Source: UBA6623 sp965248235 (lineage in GTDB: Bacteria > Acidobacteriota > Terriglobia > Bryobacterales > UBA6623). Taken from it: DNA of 64,000 bases. Below the pieces are notes generated by a model, which did not search any database, had not been told where the DNA came from, and was given only the letters and a program-made list of their open reading frames with translations. This document shows positions 15,358 through 25,018 of this stretch, in pieces (the stretch's first letter is position 1; each line of letters opens with the position of its first letter). The position numbers and the translations under genes are program-made. Location of the stretch: assembly GCA_965248235.1 (NCBI GenBank), contig CBDFIU010000002.1:434001-498000 (forward strand), read 5' to 3'.

Positions 15358-16137
15358 TTGATCGCACATCTAGTTCCAGCCCTTTTGTTACAGGCCGCCG
15401 ATTCCGAAGAAGCAGCCGTTGCCGCCGAGGCGGTGGAAGCCGTCGAGGAAGCTCTGCCCGACGTCCTGGGAGAAGACTCCCTGATCGGCATGCTTCTCGG
15501 TGCCGGGCCGGTCGCCCAGGCCGTTCTGGCCACCTTGATCGTCTTTTCCGTTGTTTCCTGGGCGGTCGCCTGGTCGAAATACCGCTTGCTGAGTGCCTCG
15601 GCCCGTAACAACGTAAGCTTCTTGCGGGCTTTTCGCGAAGCCAAGCAGTTGGTCGAGCTCAGCACGGCCGGGGAGCGGTATCGTCCCTCGGCGTTGTTGA
15701 CGGTGTTCGAATACGGCTACAAGGAAGTGGCGCGGCAAGTGAACAAGTACGGCAAGCTCACCAACGCCGACGCCCTCGAACGCAGCCTACAACTCGGCAC
15801 CGGCGAAGAAGCGTCGCGGCTGCGGCACAATATCGGCTGGCTCGCCACGACGGCCTCGGCGACGCCTTTCATTGGGTTACTCGGAACGGTCTGGGGCATT
15901 CTGCAAGCTTTCCGCGGGTTGGGTCAAGCGGGCGGAGCGACGTTGCGGGTAGTGGCGCCGGGTATCGCCGACGCGCTGATCGCGACGGCGTTCGGGTTGT
16001 TTGCCGCGATTCCGGCTCTGATCTTCTATAACTATTTTTCCAACCGCATCCGCGAGATCGTCGGCGGCATGGACAACTTCTCGATCGAATTTTTCAACAT
16101 GGCCGAGCGCAACTACGGAGAGAAAGATGGCGTTTAA
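15358..16137 (+). CDS. tolQ: Tol-Pal system proton channel subunit TolQ
   Basis: MotA/TolQ/ExbB family protein of 259 residues. It uses a TTG start, supported by GGGAG 6 nt upstream; no ATG is available in frame. The N-terminus (residues ~1-40) is Glu/Ala-rich. TM1 is VAQAVLATLIVFSVVSWAVAW. The family signature is in the C-terminal half: LATTASATPFIGLLGTVWGILQAF, and a third TM at GIADALIATAFGLFAAIPAL. TolQ and TolR form the inner-membrane motor using the proton gradient to power outer-membrane constriction and lipid homeostasis. It overlaps tolR by 11 nt. Confidence 0.93.
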   Translation: MIAHLVPALLLQAADSEEAAVAAEAVEAVEEALPDVLGEDSLIGMLLGAGPVAQAVLATLIVFSVVSWAVAWSKYRLLSASARNNVSFLRAFREAKQLVELSTAGERYRPSALLTVFEYGYKEVARQVNKYGKLTNADALERSLQLGTGEEASRLRHNIGWLATTASATPFIGLLGTVWGILQAFRGLGQAGGATLRVVAPGIADALIATAFGLFAAIPALIFYNYFSNRIREIVGGMDNFSIEFFNMAERNYGEKDGV

Positions 16138-16546
16138 AACCAATAACGGCGCTGACGACCAGATTGCCGACATTAACGTCACGCCGTTTGTGGACGTGGT
16201 GTTGGTGCTGTTGATCATCTTCATGATCACGGCGGGGGTGGTCGAGTTCGGCCTCGATATCGACGTCCCGCGCACGCGCGAGGTCGCGAGCAGCAGCAAG
16301 GACTACGATTTCGTCAACATCACCGGCAGCGGCGAGGTGTATTTCAATACAGACCCGGTGAGCATCTACGACATTGTTTCGCTCGTCAAGAAGAAGAAGA
16401 ACGACGAGCCCACGGTCTATGTCCGGGCGCATCGCACCACGCCGTGGGAGCCGATCGCGCAGGTGGTCGCCGAATGCGGCGCGGGCGGCGTGGCCGTCAA
16501 TATGATCACCAAGCCGCTCGAGCGCATGCCGCGACGGAAAAAATGA
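16127..16546 (+). CDS. tolR: Biopolymer transport protein TolR/ExbD
   Basis: Protein of 139 residues. Cytoplasmic N-terminus (MAFKTNNGADDQIADINVTP), then a single TM segment whose proton-path aspartate lies at FVDVVLVLLIIFMIT. The periplasmic domain ends with VYVRAHRTTPWEPIAQVV, the ExbD/TolR pattern. It partners TolQ in the motor. The start overlaps the tolQ stop by 11 nt and the stop overlaps the next start as ATGA, so the operon is tightly coupled. Confidence 0.93.
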   Translation: MAFKTNNGADDQIADINVTPFVDVVLVLLIIFMITAGVVEFGLDIDVPRTREVASSSKDYDFVNITGSGEVYFNTDPVSIYDIVSLVKKKKNDEPTVYVRAHRTTPWEPIAQVVAECGAGGVAVNMITKPLERMPRRKK

Positions 16547-17313
16547 GTCGGCGCGCCATAGCGACGAATTCGGAACGGCTGGGTCGACCGGTTTTGCTGT
16601 CGATCGGCTGTCACGTGGTGCTGTTTTCCGGCAGTTTGCTGTGGGCGGCCTGGCATTCGCCGATCTCGCTCGGCGACCCCGACGGCCGCATCGGAAGCGC
16701 CGTGCCGGTGACGCCCGTTGCCGGTGTCCCGATCACCGGATCCAAGGCGCGCGTCAACCCCGTTGCGAATCCCATCCAACACGATGTTCCCGACGACCCG
16801 CGCAAGACCAAACCACCGCCCGAACCGCCGCCCGACGCCGAGGCCGTGGAAGTCGAGAAGCAGCGCAAGAGGGTTTATCCTAACCGCTGGGCCGCCCGCA
16901 AGCGGCCCGAGCCCAAGCCCAATCAGCTCAGCTCGACCAGCGGCGCGCGCGCGAGCTCACCGCTGTTCACCGGCGTTCCGGGAACCGGGGCCGGGGTTGG
17001 CTTCGGCCGCGGCAGCCCTTTCGGTTCGCGGTTCGGGTGGTACGGGGAGGCCCTGCAACGCCGCGTCGCCGAGGAGTGGCGGCGGACGTTGGGGCAGGCC
17101 GGCGGAGGAGGCAGAAAGCCGACCGTCGTCTCGTTTCGGATTTCCCGCAACGGCCGCGTCGACCAGGTCCGCATCGCTCAGTCGAGCGGCAATCGCACGC
17201 TGGACTATTCGTGCTTCCGGGCCGTGTTGAACGTCAACCCGCTGCGGCCGCTGCCGCCGGCGATGGGACGAAGCAGCATTACCGTCGAGATTTGGTTTCG
17301 CATGTTGAAGTGA
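16543..17313 (+). CDS. TonB/TolA-like periplasm-spanning protein
   Basis: Protein of 256 residues. An N-terminal membrane anchor (LLSIGCHVVLFSGSLLWAAW) precedes a Pro/Lys-rich spacer (KPPPEPPPDAEAVEVEKQRK) and a Gly/Ser linker. The C-terminal TonB_C-type domain spans residues ~165-256 (WYGEALQRRVAEEWRR, VVSFRISRNGRVDQVRI, FRAVLNVNPLRPLPPAMG). In this operon it must take the place of TolA, the link between the TolQR motor and Pal/TolB. It lacks the very long helical TolA domain II of enterobacteria, so TonB-like is the safer name. The start at 16543 overlaps the tolR stop by 4 nt. Confidence 0.88.
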   Translation: MSRRAIATNSERLGRPVLLSIGCHVVLFSGSLLWAAWHSPISLGDPDGRIGSAVPVTPVAGVPITGSKARVNPVANPIQHDVPDDPRKTKPPPEPPPDAEAVEVEKQRKRVYPNRWAARKRPEPKPNQLSSTSGARASSPLFTGVPGTGAGVGFGRGSPFGSRFGWYGEALQRRVAEEWRRTLGQAGGGGRKPTVVSFRISRNGRVDQVRIAQSSGNRTLDYSCFRAVLNVNPLRPLPPAMGRSSITVEIWFRMLK

Positions 17314-17366
17314 GCCGCGGCGCGCCCGGCGGCCGCATGATTTGATTTGGGAAGGTGGACGACATC

Positions 17367-18767
17367 ATGATTCGCAATCGACTCCGCGCGGCATTCCTTG
17401 GTGGGACTTGCGCCCTCGGTTTGGTTTTCGCGTTTGTGGCCGCGGTGGTTCCCGACGCCGCCGGACAACAGTCCGACTTGCGCCTCGAGATCCAGGATGC
17501 GGCGCAAGCGCCGCGCATCGCCGTACCCAATCTCGGCGGCCCGCTCGCGATCGCCGATGAGGTCGACGGCTTCAACAACACGCTGTGGAACGACCTGGAA
17601 GCCTCGGCCAAGTTCGAAATGGTCGCCAAGAGCTTCTATCCGCGTACTACTCCCCGGCAACCCGAAGATTTCCAAGCCGACGGGGCCGTCCCCGACGACC
17701 CGGGCGCGCGGGGCCTTTGGCTGGAAGGCTGGTCGGAGCCTCCCGTCACGACGCGTTATCTGTCTTTCGGGTCTATCGAAGCCGGGGACGACCGACTGGT
17801 GCTGTCGGGCTTTCTCTACGACGTGATACAGCAGGAGCAGGGGGCCGCTCACATTTTCGGGAAGCGCTATTTCGCCCCCCGCGGCGGCGAGGGGGCGCGG
17901 CAGTTGGCGCACGACTTCTCACGCGACGTTCTGCAAAATCTGGGGTTGGGGAAGGGACTGGCGGGTTCGAAAATCTACTTCGTTTCCAACCGCACCGGCA
18001 ACCAGGAATTGTGGGCCATGGACTACGACGGGCGCGGTCAGCGTGCCCTCACCGACTACAAGAATCTGACCCTCATGCCCGCCGTTTCGCCCGATGCTTC
18101 GAAGATCGCCTTCACAAGCTACTTCATGGGCAACCCGCGAATCTTCATCCATTCGCTCGAAACTAATCGCCGCTTGACCTTCTACAACCAAGAGGCCTCG
18201 ATGAACGCCACGCCCGCGTTCACGCCCGACGGAAAACGGCTCGTCTACGCGTCTTCGGCCACCGGCCACGCACAAATCTACATGGCCGACCTTGACGGCA
18301 GGAACCTGCGCAGGATATCGTATTCTCGATCGATTGATGTTGACCCGGCCGTCAACCCCAAGACCGGCGCGCAGATCGCGTTTGTCTCGGGCCGCTCCGG
18401 TCCGCCTCAGGTTTACCTGATGGATGTCGACGGGGCGAATGTTCGCAAGTTGTCGCCGGGAGGCGGAGACGCCGTCCAGCCCTCGTGGGACCCGCAAGGC
18501 GAGAACATCGCCTTTGCCTGGACACGCGGCTTTGAGCCCGGGAACTACAACATCTTCATCATGAATGTCGCTACGGGGAAGCTGGTGCAACTGACCTATG
18601 GGGTGGGGAGAAACGAACATCCTTACTTCTCGCCCAGCGGGACACACATCGTCTTCGCGTCGAACCGCTCCGGTGGAAACCAGATTTGGACCATGCGGGC
18701 GGACGGCACGCACTTGAAGAAGCTGACTCGAAAAGGCAAGAACATGCAGCCGCTCTGGGCCGAATGA
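17367..18767 (+). CDS. tolB: Tol-Pal system beta-propeller protein TolB
   Basis: Periplasmic protein of about 466 residues. Signal peptide MIRNRLRAAF... ending near DAAGQQ. The N-terminal TolB domain begins IAVPNLGGPLAIADEVDGFN. A six-bladed propeller follows with PD40 repeats: YFVSNRTGNQELWAMDYDG, PDASKIAFTSYFMGNPRIF, PDGKRLVYASSATGHAQIY, QIAFVSGRSGPPQVYLMD, and HIVFASNRSGGNQIWTM. It interacts with Pal and the TonB/TolA-like protein. The ATG at 17367 is preferred to GTG 17355 because GGAAGG is too close to the latter. Confidence 0.94.
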   Translation: MIRNRLRAAFLGGTCALGLVFAFVAAVVPDAAGQQSDLRLEIQDAAQAPRIAVPNLGGPLAIADEVDGFNNTLWNDLEASAKFEMVAKSFYPRTTPRQPEDFQADGAVPDDPGARGLWLEGWSEPPVTTRYLSFGSIEAGDDRLVLSGFLYDVIQQEQGAAHIFGKRYFAPRGGEGARQLAHDFSRDVLQNLGLGKGLAGSKIYFVSNRTGNQELWAMDYDGRGQRALTDYKNLTLMPAVSPDASKIAFTSYFMGNPRIFIHSLETNRRLTFYNQEASMNATPAFTPDGKRLVYASSATGHAQIYMADLDGRNLRRISYSRSIDVDPAVNPKTGAQIAFVSGRSGPPQVYLMDVDGANVRKLSPGGGDAVQPSWDPQGENIAFAWTRGFEPGNYNIFIMNVATGKLVQLTYGVGRNEHPYFSPSGTHIVFASNRSGGNQIWTMRADGTHLKKLTRKGKNMQPLWAE

Positions 18768-18788
18768 GGGCTCCGGCGCGGCCGCGGA

Positions 18789-18813
18789 AAAAGATTGAAT
18801 CTTTGATTTTTTT
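18789..18813 (+). terminator. Weak terminator between tolB and pal
   Basis: AAAGATTGAATCTTT palindrome followed by GATTTTTTT. The stem is short and AT-rich, so read-through into pal is likely. Confidence 0.45.
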
Positions 18814-18837
18814 CGCCCGTTCGCTGTTGAATCCGCC

Positions 18838-18843
18838 TATACT
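18838..18843 (+). promoter_or_regulatory. Candidate -10 box (TATACT) for pal
   Basis: TATACT about 41 nt before the pal ATG, after the weak terminator. No clear -35 is seen; it would let pal be expressed independently of tolQ-tolB. Confidence 0.35.
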
Positions 18844-18884
18844 AGGGGATTCGATTCGAGGAACCCGAGGAGGCGTAGAGTCCG

Positions 18885-19649
<765 letters not shown>

Positions 19650-19667
19650 TTCAACTTTCGGTTATTC

Positions 19668-19710
19668 GCGGGGTGCTGGGATGGCAACATCCCAGCGCCC
19701 CGCTTTTCGT
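19668..19710 (+). terminator. Strong Rho-independent terminator of the Tol-Pal operon
   Basis: A 16-bp stem (GCGGGGTGCTGGGATG pairing with CATCCCAGCGCCCCGC, one G-U wobble), a GCAA tetraloop, then CTTTTCGTTT. It is 19 nt after the pal stop. A second hairpin without a T tract, CCGCATCGC-GTG-GCGATGCGG, lies at ~19790-19810, between the convergent pal and plsX genes. Confidence 0.85.
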
Positions 19711-19886
19711 TTCGGGGTACGGCGGTATCGAGCGGGCCGGCCTGCTTGAAAAGTTTGTTTGGCGGCAAAGCACTATTGTTGCGTGACCGCATCGCGTGGC
19801 GATGCGGCTTCTGTTTGGCGGTGTTTCCTCGGCGCCGGCAGCTCGACCCCTGCCCAACAAGGTCGGCGTGGCGAGGCAAAGCGGGC

Positions 19887-20912
19887 TTAGGCGCTGCGCG
19901 TTGCTTCGACGCCGTTGAGGCTCTCCACCATGGCGGCTTCGATTTTGGCGTTGACGCCGCCTTCGTGAAATTCCTTGGCGACGCGAATGGCGTTTTTGAT
20001 GGCGTTGGGGTTGGAACTGCCGTGACAGATGATGCAGACGCCCTTGACACCCAGCAGAGGCGCTCCGCCGTATTCGGAATAATCAACCCTCTTGCGGAAA
20101 TCCTCGAAGGCGTTGCGCGCCAAAACGTAACCCATCTTGCGCGTGAGGTTGGCCTCGAGCGATTCGCGAAGCATCGATTTAATGGTCTTTACCAAACCCT
20201 CGCTGACCTTGAGAGCCACGTTGCCGATAAAGCCGTCGCACACAACGACATCGGCCAAGCCGCTATAGAGGTCGCGGCCCTCGACGTTGCCGATGAAGTT
20301 GAGGGGTAGTTTCTTGAGTAGGGGCGTGGCGGCGCGGGTCTGCTCGTTGCCCTTGTGTTCCTCTTCGCCGATGGAGAGGAGACCGACCCGCGGATTATCC
20401 CGGTGGCACAGCACGCGTGAGTAGACCTCACCCATAATCGCGAATTGCGCCAGCATCTCGACGGCACAGTCGACATTGGCTCCCACGTCGATCAGCACGG
20501 CCCAAGTCCCCTCGAGGGTCGGGAAAACCTGCGCCAGAGCCGGCCGGTAGACCCCGGGCAGCACACCTAGAACAATCTTGCTCGTAGCCATGGCGGCCCC
20601 GGTATTGCCGGCCGAGATCAGCCCTTGCGCGCGGCCTTCGCGCACCAGCCGCGCCGCCACTCGAATCGAGCTGTCGCGTTTCTTGCGCAGCGCCTGCGTG
20701 GGGTTGTCATCCATCGTGATGACTTCGGAGGCGTGGACAATTTCAATCGGCAGCCCGGCCGTGTCGTGGCGCCCGAGCTCAGGGCCGAGAACGTCTTCGC
20801 GACCGACGAGCACAACGCCGACATCATACTCTCGAGCGGCCAAAACGGCCCCTTCGACCTCGACCCCCGGGGCCGAGTCGCCACCCATCGCATCAACGCT
20901 GATCGTGGTCAT
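19887..20912 (-). CDS. plsX: Phosphate acyltransferase PlsX
   Basis: Peripheral membrane enzyme of 341 residues that makes acyl-phosphate from acyl-ACP for phospholipid synthesis. The N-terminus is the family standard (TTISVDAMGGDSAPGVEVEG). Other motifs are IVHASEVITMDDNPTQALRK, AQGLISAGNTGAAMATSKI, VLIDVGANVDC and VVCDGFIGNVALKVSEG. The ATG at 20912 is chosen because it starts that motif; the 62 extra upstream residues in the same frame are unrelated. Third gene of DUF177-rpmF-plsX, a conserved bacterial order. Confidence 0.96.
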   Translation of the reverse strand: MTTISVDAMGGDSAPGVEVEGAVLAAREYDVGVVLVGREDVLGPELGRHDTAGLPIEIVHASEVITMDDNPTQALRKKRDSSIRVAARLVREGRAQGLISAGNTGAAMATSKIVLGVLPGVYRPALAQVFPTLEGTWAVLIDVGANVDCAVEMLAQFAIMGEVYSRVLCHRDNPRVGLLSIGEEEHKGNEQTRAATPLLKKLPLNFIGNVEGRDLYSGLADVVVCDGFIGNVALKVSEGLVKTIKSMLRESLEANLTRKMGYVLARNAFEDFRKRVDYSEYGGAPLLGVKGVCIICHGSSNPNAIKNAIRVAKEFHEGGVNAKIEAAMVESLNGVEATRSA

Positions 20913-21001
20913 ACGGCTCACGATTGCACTAGGAACAACCCGGCGAGGGAAACCGCGCCTGGGGACAAAAACGCGGCGTGGGGGGGATCCGGAAGAAAAT
21001 T

Positions 21002-21184
21002 CTATTCGCTGTCGACTTCGATGACTTCCCGGCCGCGGTATTGGCCGCACTCGGAACAGGCACGATGAGACCGCTTGGCCGCGCCACAGTTCGGGCATAG
21101 GCTCGGCGACTCGGTGCGCAGGTGATGGTGCGCCCGGCGTTTGTGGGTGCGGGCTTTCGAGTGTTTACGTTTCGGATTCGGCAT
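21002..21184 (-). CDS. rpmF: Ribosomal protein L32
   Basis: A 60-residue protein. The basic start MPNPKRKHSKARTHKRRAHH is the L32 signature, followed by two zinc-binding cysteine pairs, CPNCGAAKRSHRACSECG. ATG 21184; the stop is 89 bp upstream of the plsX start. It sits in the conserved YceD-rpmF-plsX cluster. Confidence 0.97.
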   Translation of the reverse strand: MPNPKRKHSKARTHKRRAHHHLRTESPSLCPNCGAAKRSHRACSECGQYRGREVIEVDSE

Positions 21185-21221
21185 GGCGGATTCTCCCTGA
21201 TTCTCCCACAACAGCGATCGG

Positions 21222-21761
21222 CTAGGAGCGAGTCTTGAGCTGTAGGTCGCGTAGCGCGTTCCAGCGCGGATCGGCCGCCACGGGGGCGCAATCGCAGGTT
21301 CCTTTGTTCAAATTCGTTCCGCACAGCGTACAGATCCCGCGGCATCCATCGTCACAGAGGCTGCGCATCGGCAACCACAGCATGACCTGTTCCTGTAGGA
21401 CCTCCAGCAGCTCGGGGCCGGGATCTTCGTAGAACCCGACATCGGTTTGGTCTCGACCAATCGCGACCTCTTCTTTCCGAGCGATCACGCTCATCGGATG
21501 GTAGAAAAGGTCGAACTGTCCGTCCAACTCGGTCGAAACCGGCTCCAGGCAACGAGCGCAAATACTCTTGACCGACCCTCGCGCCGCACCACGAACCCGA
21601 ATGGTCCGCGATCCGGCCGGGTCGAGCAATTCCGCTAGGCCGGCGGCCTGAAGGTCGCCCACCTGCTCCCACTCACTGCCGGAGAAGTTCAGTTTTCCAG
21701 GGCCGAAGGATTCATCGAACTCGATCGGACGGCGTTCCAGAACAGCAACGTCAAACACCAT
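21222..21761 (-). CDS. DUF177/YceD family protein
   Basis: Protein of 179 residues, implicated in 23S rRNA/large-subunit accumulation in other bacteria. Cysteine pairs CARCLEP (middle) and CDDGCRGICTLCGTNLNKGTC (C-terminal region) are the family hallmark, in the usual zinc-binding arrangement. The N-terminal part is beta-rich (LNFSGSEWEQVGDLQAAG). It is the promoter-proximal gene of the rpmF-plsX cluster; 37 bp separate it from the L32 start. Confidence 0.9.
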   Translation of the reverse strand: MVFDVAVLERRPIEFDESFGPGKLNFSGSEWEQVGDLQAAGLAELLDPAGSRTIRVRGAARGSVKSICARCLEPVSTELDGQFDLFYHPMSVIARKEEVAIGRDQTDVGFYEDPGPELLEVLQEQVMLWLPMRSLCDDGCRGICTLCGTNLNKGTCDCAPVAADPRWNALRDLQLKTRS

Positions 21762-21992
21762 GGTCCAGCCTCGAAAAACGTTACCGGTTTCATTATAGCG
21801 GGGCCAAACCGAGCCGCGAACATGGAAGCGCCGAACGGTTTGGAGGAGACAGCCGTGCCGGAGCGCGTGGCGGTTGCCCTGCCCTTGGCCCGTGCTTGCG
21901 CTCTGGGCTCCGAATCTTATGTTGCGAATTGTGTAGGCCGCTGCTCCACATTGGACGCCGGCGGAACGGCCTCATCGTATACCGCTCGCTCA

Positions 21993-22036
21993 GGGGCCGT
22001 GAAAAAATCGGGGACTCCCCATTTTTTCACAGCCCC
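21993..22036. repeat. Copy B of the GTGAAAAAAT/ATTTTTTCAC element (minimal palindrome)
   Basis: GGGGCCGTGAAAAAATCGGG, then GACTCCCC, then ATTTTTTCACAGCCCC: an almost perfect inverted repeat of 44 bp with no interior. It lies 24 bp downstream of the symporter stop, where it could also act as a transcription barrier. The rest of 21762-22059 holds no gene; 21885-21920 resembles the CTTGCGCTCGGG segment next to copy A. Confidence 0.78.
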
Positions 22037-22059
22037 GAACGTTCGCGGCGCGGTTGGGT

Positions 22060-23736
22060 CTACCAGAAGTAGGCGTAGAAGATCACGATGACGCCGACGA
22101 TGACGGCCGAGTGAATTACGTCTCCCAATGTCCAACTATTGCGCGTTTCGGCGATCTGCTCGGGCGTCGCCGAGCCGTAGGTCAGCCCCTGCAACATCTC
22201 CGGGGTCGGCTTTTCGGTAACCCGGCTCACCAGCCAAATGACCAATAGCGACGCCAAGAACAGATAGATCGAGTAGTGCAGCCAGTTGGGCGAGAGGATG
22301 AGCTGATAGAACATCCCGTTCGGGTCAAGGCTGTTCTTCGCGACGGTCATACTTAGACGCAGCATTCCGAAAACGAATCCAAAGATCAGCCCAGCCAACG
22401 CGCCGGCGGCCGTCGCACCCTTCCAAAACACGCCTAGCAGAAAGACGGCGGCGATACCGGGAGCGAGCAACGATTGCACGTCTTGCAGGTAGGCGTAGAG
22501 TACCTGCCCCATGCCCCTCATGACGGGGATCCACAGCACCCCGAGCACGACAACCACAACCGTGGCCACGCGGCCTACATAAACGAGCCTTTCCTCGCTC
22601 GCCTTGGGACGATATTTCTTATAGAAGTCGACCGTGAACAACAGCGCCGAGGAATTAAACAGAGAGGCCAACGAACTCATCAGCGCCGCGACCAGCCCGC
22701 CAACCACCACGCCCTTCATGCCCATCGGCAGCAGAGTCGACACCAAAGTCGGGAAGGCGGCGTCGGGACTGTCGAGCTGCATCAGCCCTTTTTCGTTCAG
22801 GGCGAAGGCGATCATGCCGGGGATGAGAAAGATGAAAACCGGGGTGAGTTTCAAGTAGCCGCCGAAGATCGTCCCGCGGCGGGCCTCGGTTTGATTGCGG
22901 CCCGAAAGCACGCGCTGGACGATGTATTGGTCGGTGCACCAATACCAAAAGCCGATGATGGGTGAAGCGAACAAGACGCCGGTCCACGGGAAGGTCGTGT
23001 CGTCGGGCGAGCGAATCAGCGACAGCATGGAATCGCCGAACTCCGTCTTGTTGGCGCCGGTGATGCGTTCCAGCTCTCCCCATCCGCCCAGTTGCGACAG
23101 CCCGATGACCAGAATCATCAGCGAGCCGATCAGCAAGATCGGGGTCTGCAGCAGCGACGTGTAGAGCACGGATTTCATGCCGCCGACTACCGTGTAGATG
23201 CCGGTGACAACGACCAGGCCGATGGCGCCGATCCAGAAGAAATCAATCCCCATCCAGCTTTCGATGCCGAGGACCTGCTTGAAGACGACGCCGCCGGCAT
23301 AGACCGTCACCGCCACCTTCGTCAGCACATAACTGACCAGCGAGATCACCGAGAGAAACGAGCGCGCGCCGGGCGAGAAGCGGCGTTCGAGAAACTCCGG
23401 CATGGTGTAGACCATGCTGCGGGCATAGAAAGGAACGAAGACCCAGCCGAGCACAAGAATCAACCAAGCGTGCATTTCCCAATGAGCCATCGCCATGCCG
23501 CTGGATACTCCGGCGCCGGCGAGGCCCACGACGTGCTCCGAACCGATGTTTGAAGCAAAGATCGATGCCCCGATGGCCAACCAACCAGCATCGCGGCCGG
23601 CGAGGAAGTAGTCCGAGGTGGTCTCCTCTTTCATCCGCATCACCCAAACGATGATGCCGATCATGCCGGCGAAAAACAGGCCGAGGGTCAAGGTGTCGGC
23701 CCATGCCCAGGTCGAGGTTGTTAATGCTTCGTTCAT
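22060..23736 (-). CDS. Sodium/solute symporter (SSS family, SGLT-like)
   Basis: Integral membrane protein of 558 residues with about 14 hydrophobic segments. The N-terminal TSDYFLAGRDAGWLAIGASI and FASNIGSEHVVGLAGAG are typical of SGLT-like members, as is FWYWCTDQYIVQRVLSGRNQ in the middle. ASLFNSSALLFTVDFYKKYRP gives the second sodium-site region. These match sodium-coupled sugar or inositol carriers (vSGLT relatives). It is the last gene of the galT-phosphatase-kinase cluster, 55 bp after the kinase stop, and probably brings in the sugar the cluster processes. Confidence 0.9.
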   Translation of the reverse strand: MNEALTTSTWAWADTLTLGLFFAGMIGIIVWVMRMKEETTSDYFLAGRDAGWLAIGASIFASNIGSEHVVGLAGAGVSSGMAMAHWEMHAWLILVLGWVFVPFYARSMVYTMPEFLERRFSPGARSFLSVISLVSYVLTKVAVTVYAGGVVFKQVLGIESWMGIDFFWIGAIGLVVVTGIYTVVGGMKSVLYTSLLQTPILLIGSLMILVIGLSQLGGWGELERITGANKTEFGDSMLSLIRSPDDTTFPWTGVLFASPIIGFWYWCTDQYIVQRVLSGRNQTEARRGTIFGGYLKLTPVFIFLIPGMIAFALNEKGLMQLDSPDAAFPTLVSTLLPMGMKGVVVGGLVAALMSSLASLFNSSALLFTVDFYKKYRPKASEERLVYVGRVATVVVVVLGVLWIPVMRGMGQVLYAYLQDVQSLLAPGIAAVFLLGVFWKGATAAGALAGLIFGFVFGMLRLSMTVAKNSLDPNGMFYQLILSPNWLHYSIYLFLASLLVIWLVSRVTEKPTPEMLQGLTYGSATPEQIAETRNSWTLGDVIHSAVIVGVIVIFYAYFW

Positions 23737-23791
23737 GTTGCTTGGCTGCTTTCTCGAAAATCAGCGACGGGAAGCTTCCCGTCCGTCGGCT

Positions 23792-25018
23792 TCATCGGAT
23801 CAGTGTTGTCGATGTTCCGTTAAACTGTAGCTGTTTCGCAAGGGCCGCGAGCTTCCCGACGGCACTTTTTTTCAATAAGACGACCACGGTCCCCCCGCTG
23901 CCGCCGCCGCTGGCGCGGCCGCCGTAGACGCCTTGCTCGGGACCGAGCGACAGCAAGGCGTCGATCATTTGGTCGGTCTCGGGGGCGCCAAGGCCGAGCG
24001 CGCTGTAGCCGGCGTGGGATTCGAGCATCAGCTCCCCGGTTTGGACAAGGCGTTGCTCAAGCCTCTCGGCACCGCCGCGCAACAGCGATTCCGCCAGCTC
24101 GGCGCGAAAGTTTTCCCCCACCGGGAACCGCAGCGCCGAGCGTACCGCGTAGTTCCTCGCTCGATCGACGACCGAAAGCGGATCGGCGGTCTTGCCGTAA
24201 CGTTTCGAAAACCAACGGCCGCTGATCGATTCCGGTACAAGTCGCGGCGCGAAGCGGTCATAGAGAGAGGGCGGGATTTCGGCGGCATGGCGCCAACGCC
24301 GCCCGGTTTTTTCCTCGAAAATGCGCTTTCCCATGAACGTCGCCGTGCGGGCGGTGGCGTAGGGCGAGGCCGCAACGGCGTGTTTGACGCCGCTGGCCCA
24401 GCCGACGACGGTGACGCCGCGCGGCAGCGGGACGGGCTTCCGTAAGAGATCAGGGCGGCAGACGATCGGCAGCAAGCAACCGGGCGCGCCGTGTTCGGCG
24501 GTAAGTTGGTCCATTAGTCCGCACGGGGCGCCGACGACGCGATTTTCGGCGTGCTGACCGAGGCGGGCCAACTCGGCGCCCTCCCAACGCACGTCCAGCA
24601 GGCGACCCAGCGCGCGCAATGTGGCGACTTCGAGCGCGGCGCTGCTGCTGACGCCCATGCCCTCGGGCACGCCTGAACGCACTTGAAACGACAAGCCGCC
24701 GGCGAGCGACACACCTTTCGTACGGCACAAGACCCACAAGCTGCCCATGACATAAGATGTCCACGCGGGGGCTTGGCACTCGGCGAGCCACTGTCGGGCT
24801 CGGCTCTCGTCGCGAGTTGCGAGGAAGCCTGCCGCGGGGACAATCCAACGACCATACCCGGCGCTCGACAATCGAAAGTCGGGCTCGGGAATCCGTGACA
24901 CGGCCACGCGCGTGGTCGCGCGGATCGGCATTTCAAGGACCAGCGAACCGCTATAGTCGGCCACGCCGCCGAGAAAATCGAGCCGGCCGGGAGCTTCGGC
25001 CGAAGCAGTTCGTTTCAA
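23792..25018 (-). CDS. GHMP sugar kinase, L-arabinokinase-like
   Basis: About 408 residues. In place of the galactokinase GEHTDY signature the N-terminus reads APGRLDFLGGVADYSGSLVL, and further motifs are GVSSSAALEVATLRALGR, VVGAPCGLMDQLTAEHGAPG, GWASGVKHAVAASPYATART and YGGRASGGGSGGTVVVL. These resemble the kinase half of plant L-arabinokinase (ARA1) more than bacterial GalK. It should make a sugar-1-phosphate from L-arabinose, galactose or a related sugar; which one is not decided by sequence. The TTG start at 25018 is supported by GGGAGG 6 nt upstream and by TTGA overlap with the preceding stop. No ATG fits before the first motif. Confidence 0.88.
   Translation of the reverse strand: MKRTASAEAPGRLDFLGGVADYSGSLVLEMPIRATTRVAVSRIPEPDFRLSSAGYGRWIVPAAGFLATRDESRARQWLAECQAPAWTSYVMGSLWVLCRTKGVSLAGGLSFQVRSGVPEGMGVSSSAALEVATLRALGRLLDVRWEGAELARLGQHAENRVVGAPCGLMDQLTAEHGAPGCLLPIVCRPDLLRKPVPLPRGVTVVGWASGVKHAVAASPYATARTATFMGKRIFEEKTGRRWRHAAEIPPSLYDRFAPRLVPESISGRWFSKRYGKTADPLSVVDRARNYAVRSALRFPVGENFRAELAESLLRGGAERLEQRLVQTGELMLESHAGYSALGLGAPETDQMIDALLSLGPEQGVYGGRASGGGSGGTVVVLLKKSAVGKLAALAKQLQFNGTSTTLIR

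Noticed and set aside
19788..19812. Terminator for plsX
   Set aside because: The hairpin CCGCATCGC-GTG-GCGATGCGG has no T tract on the minus strand, so it is not a standard terminator.
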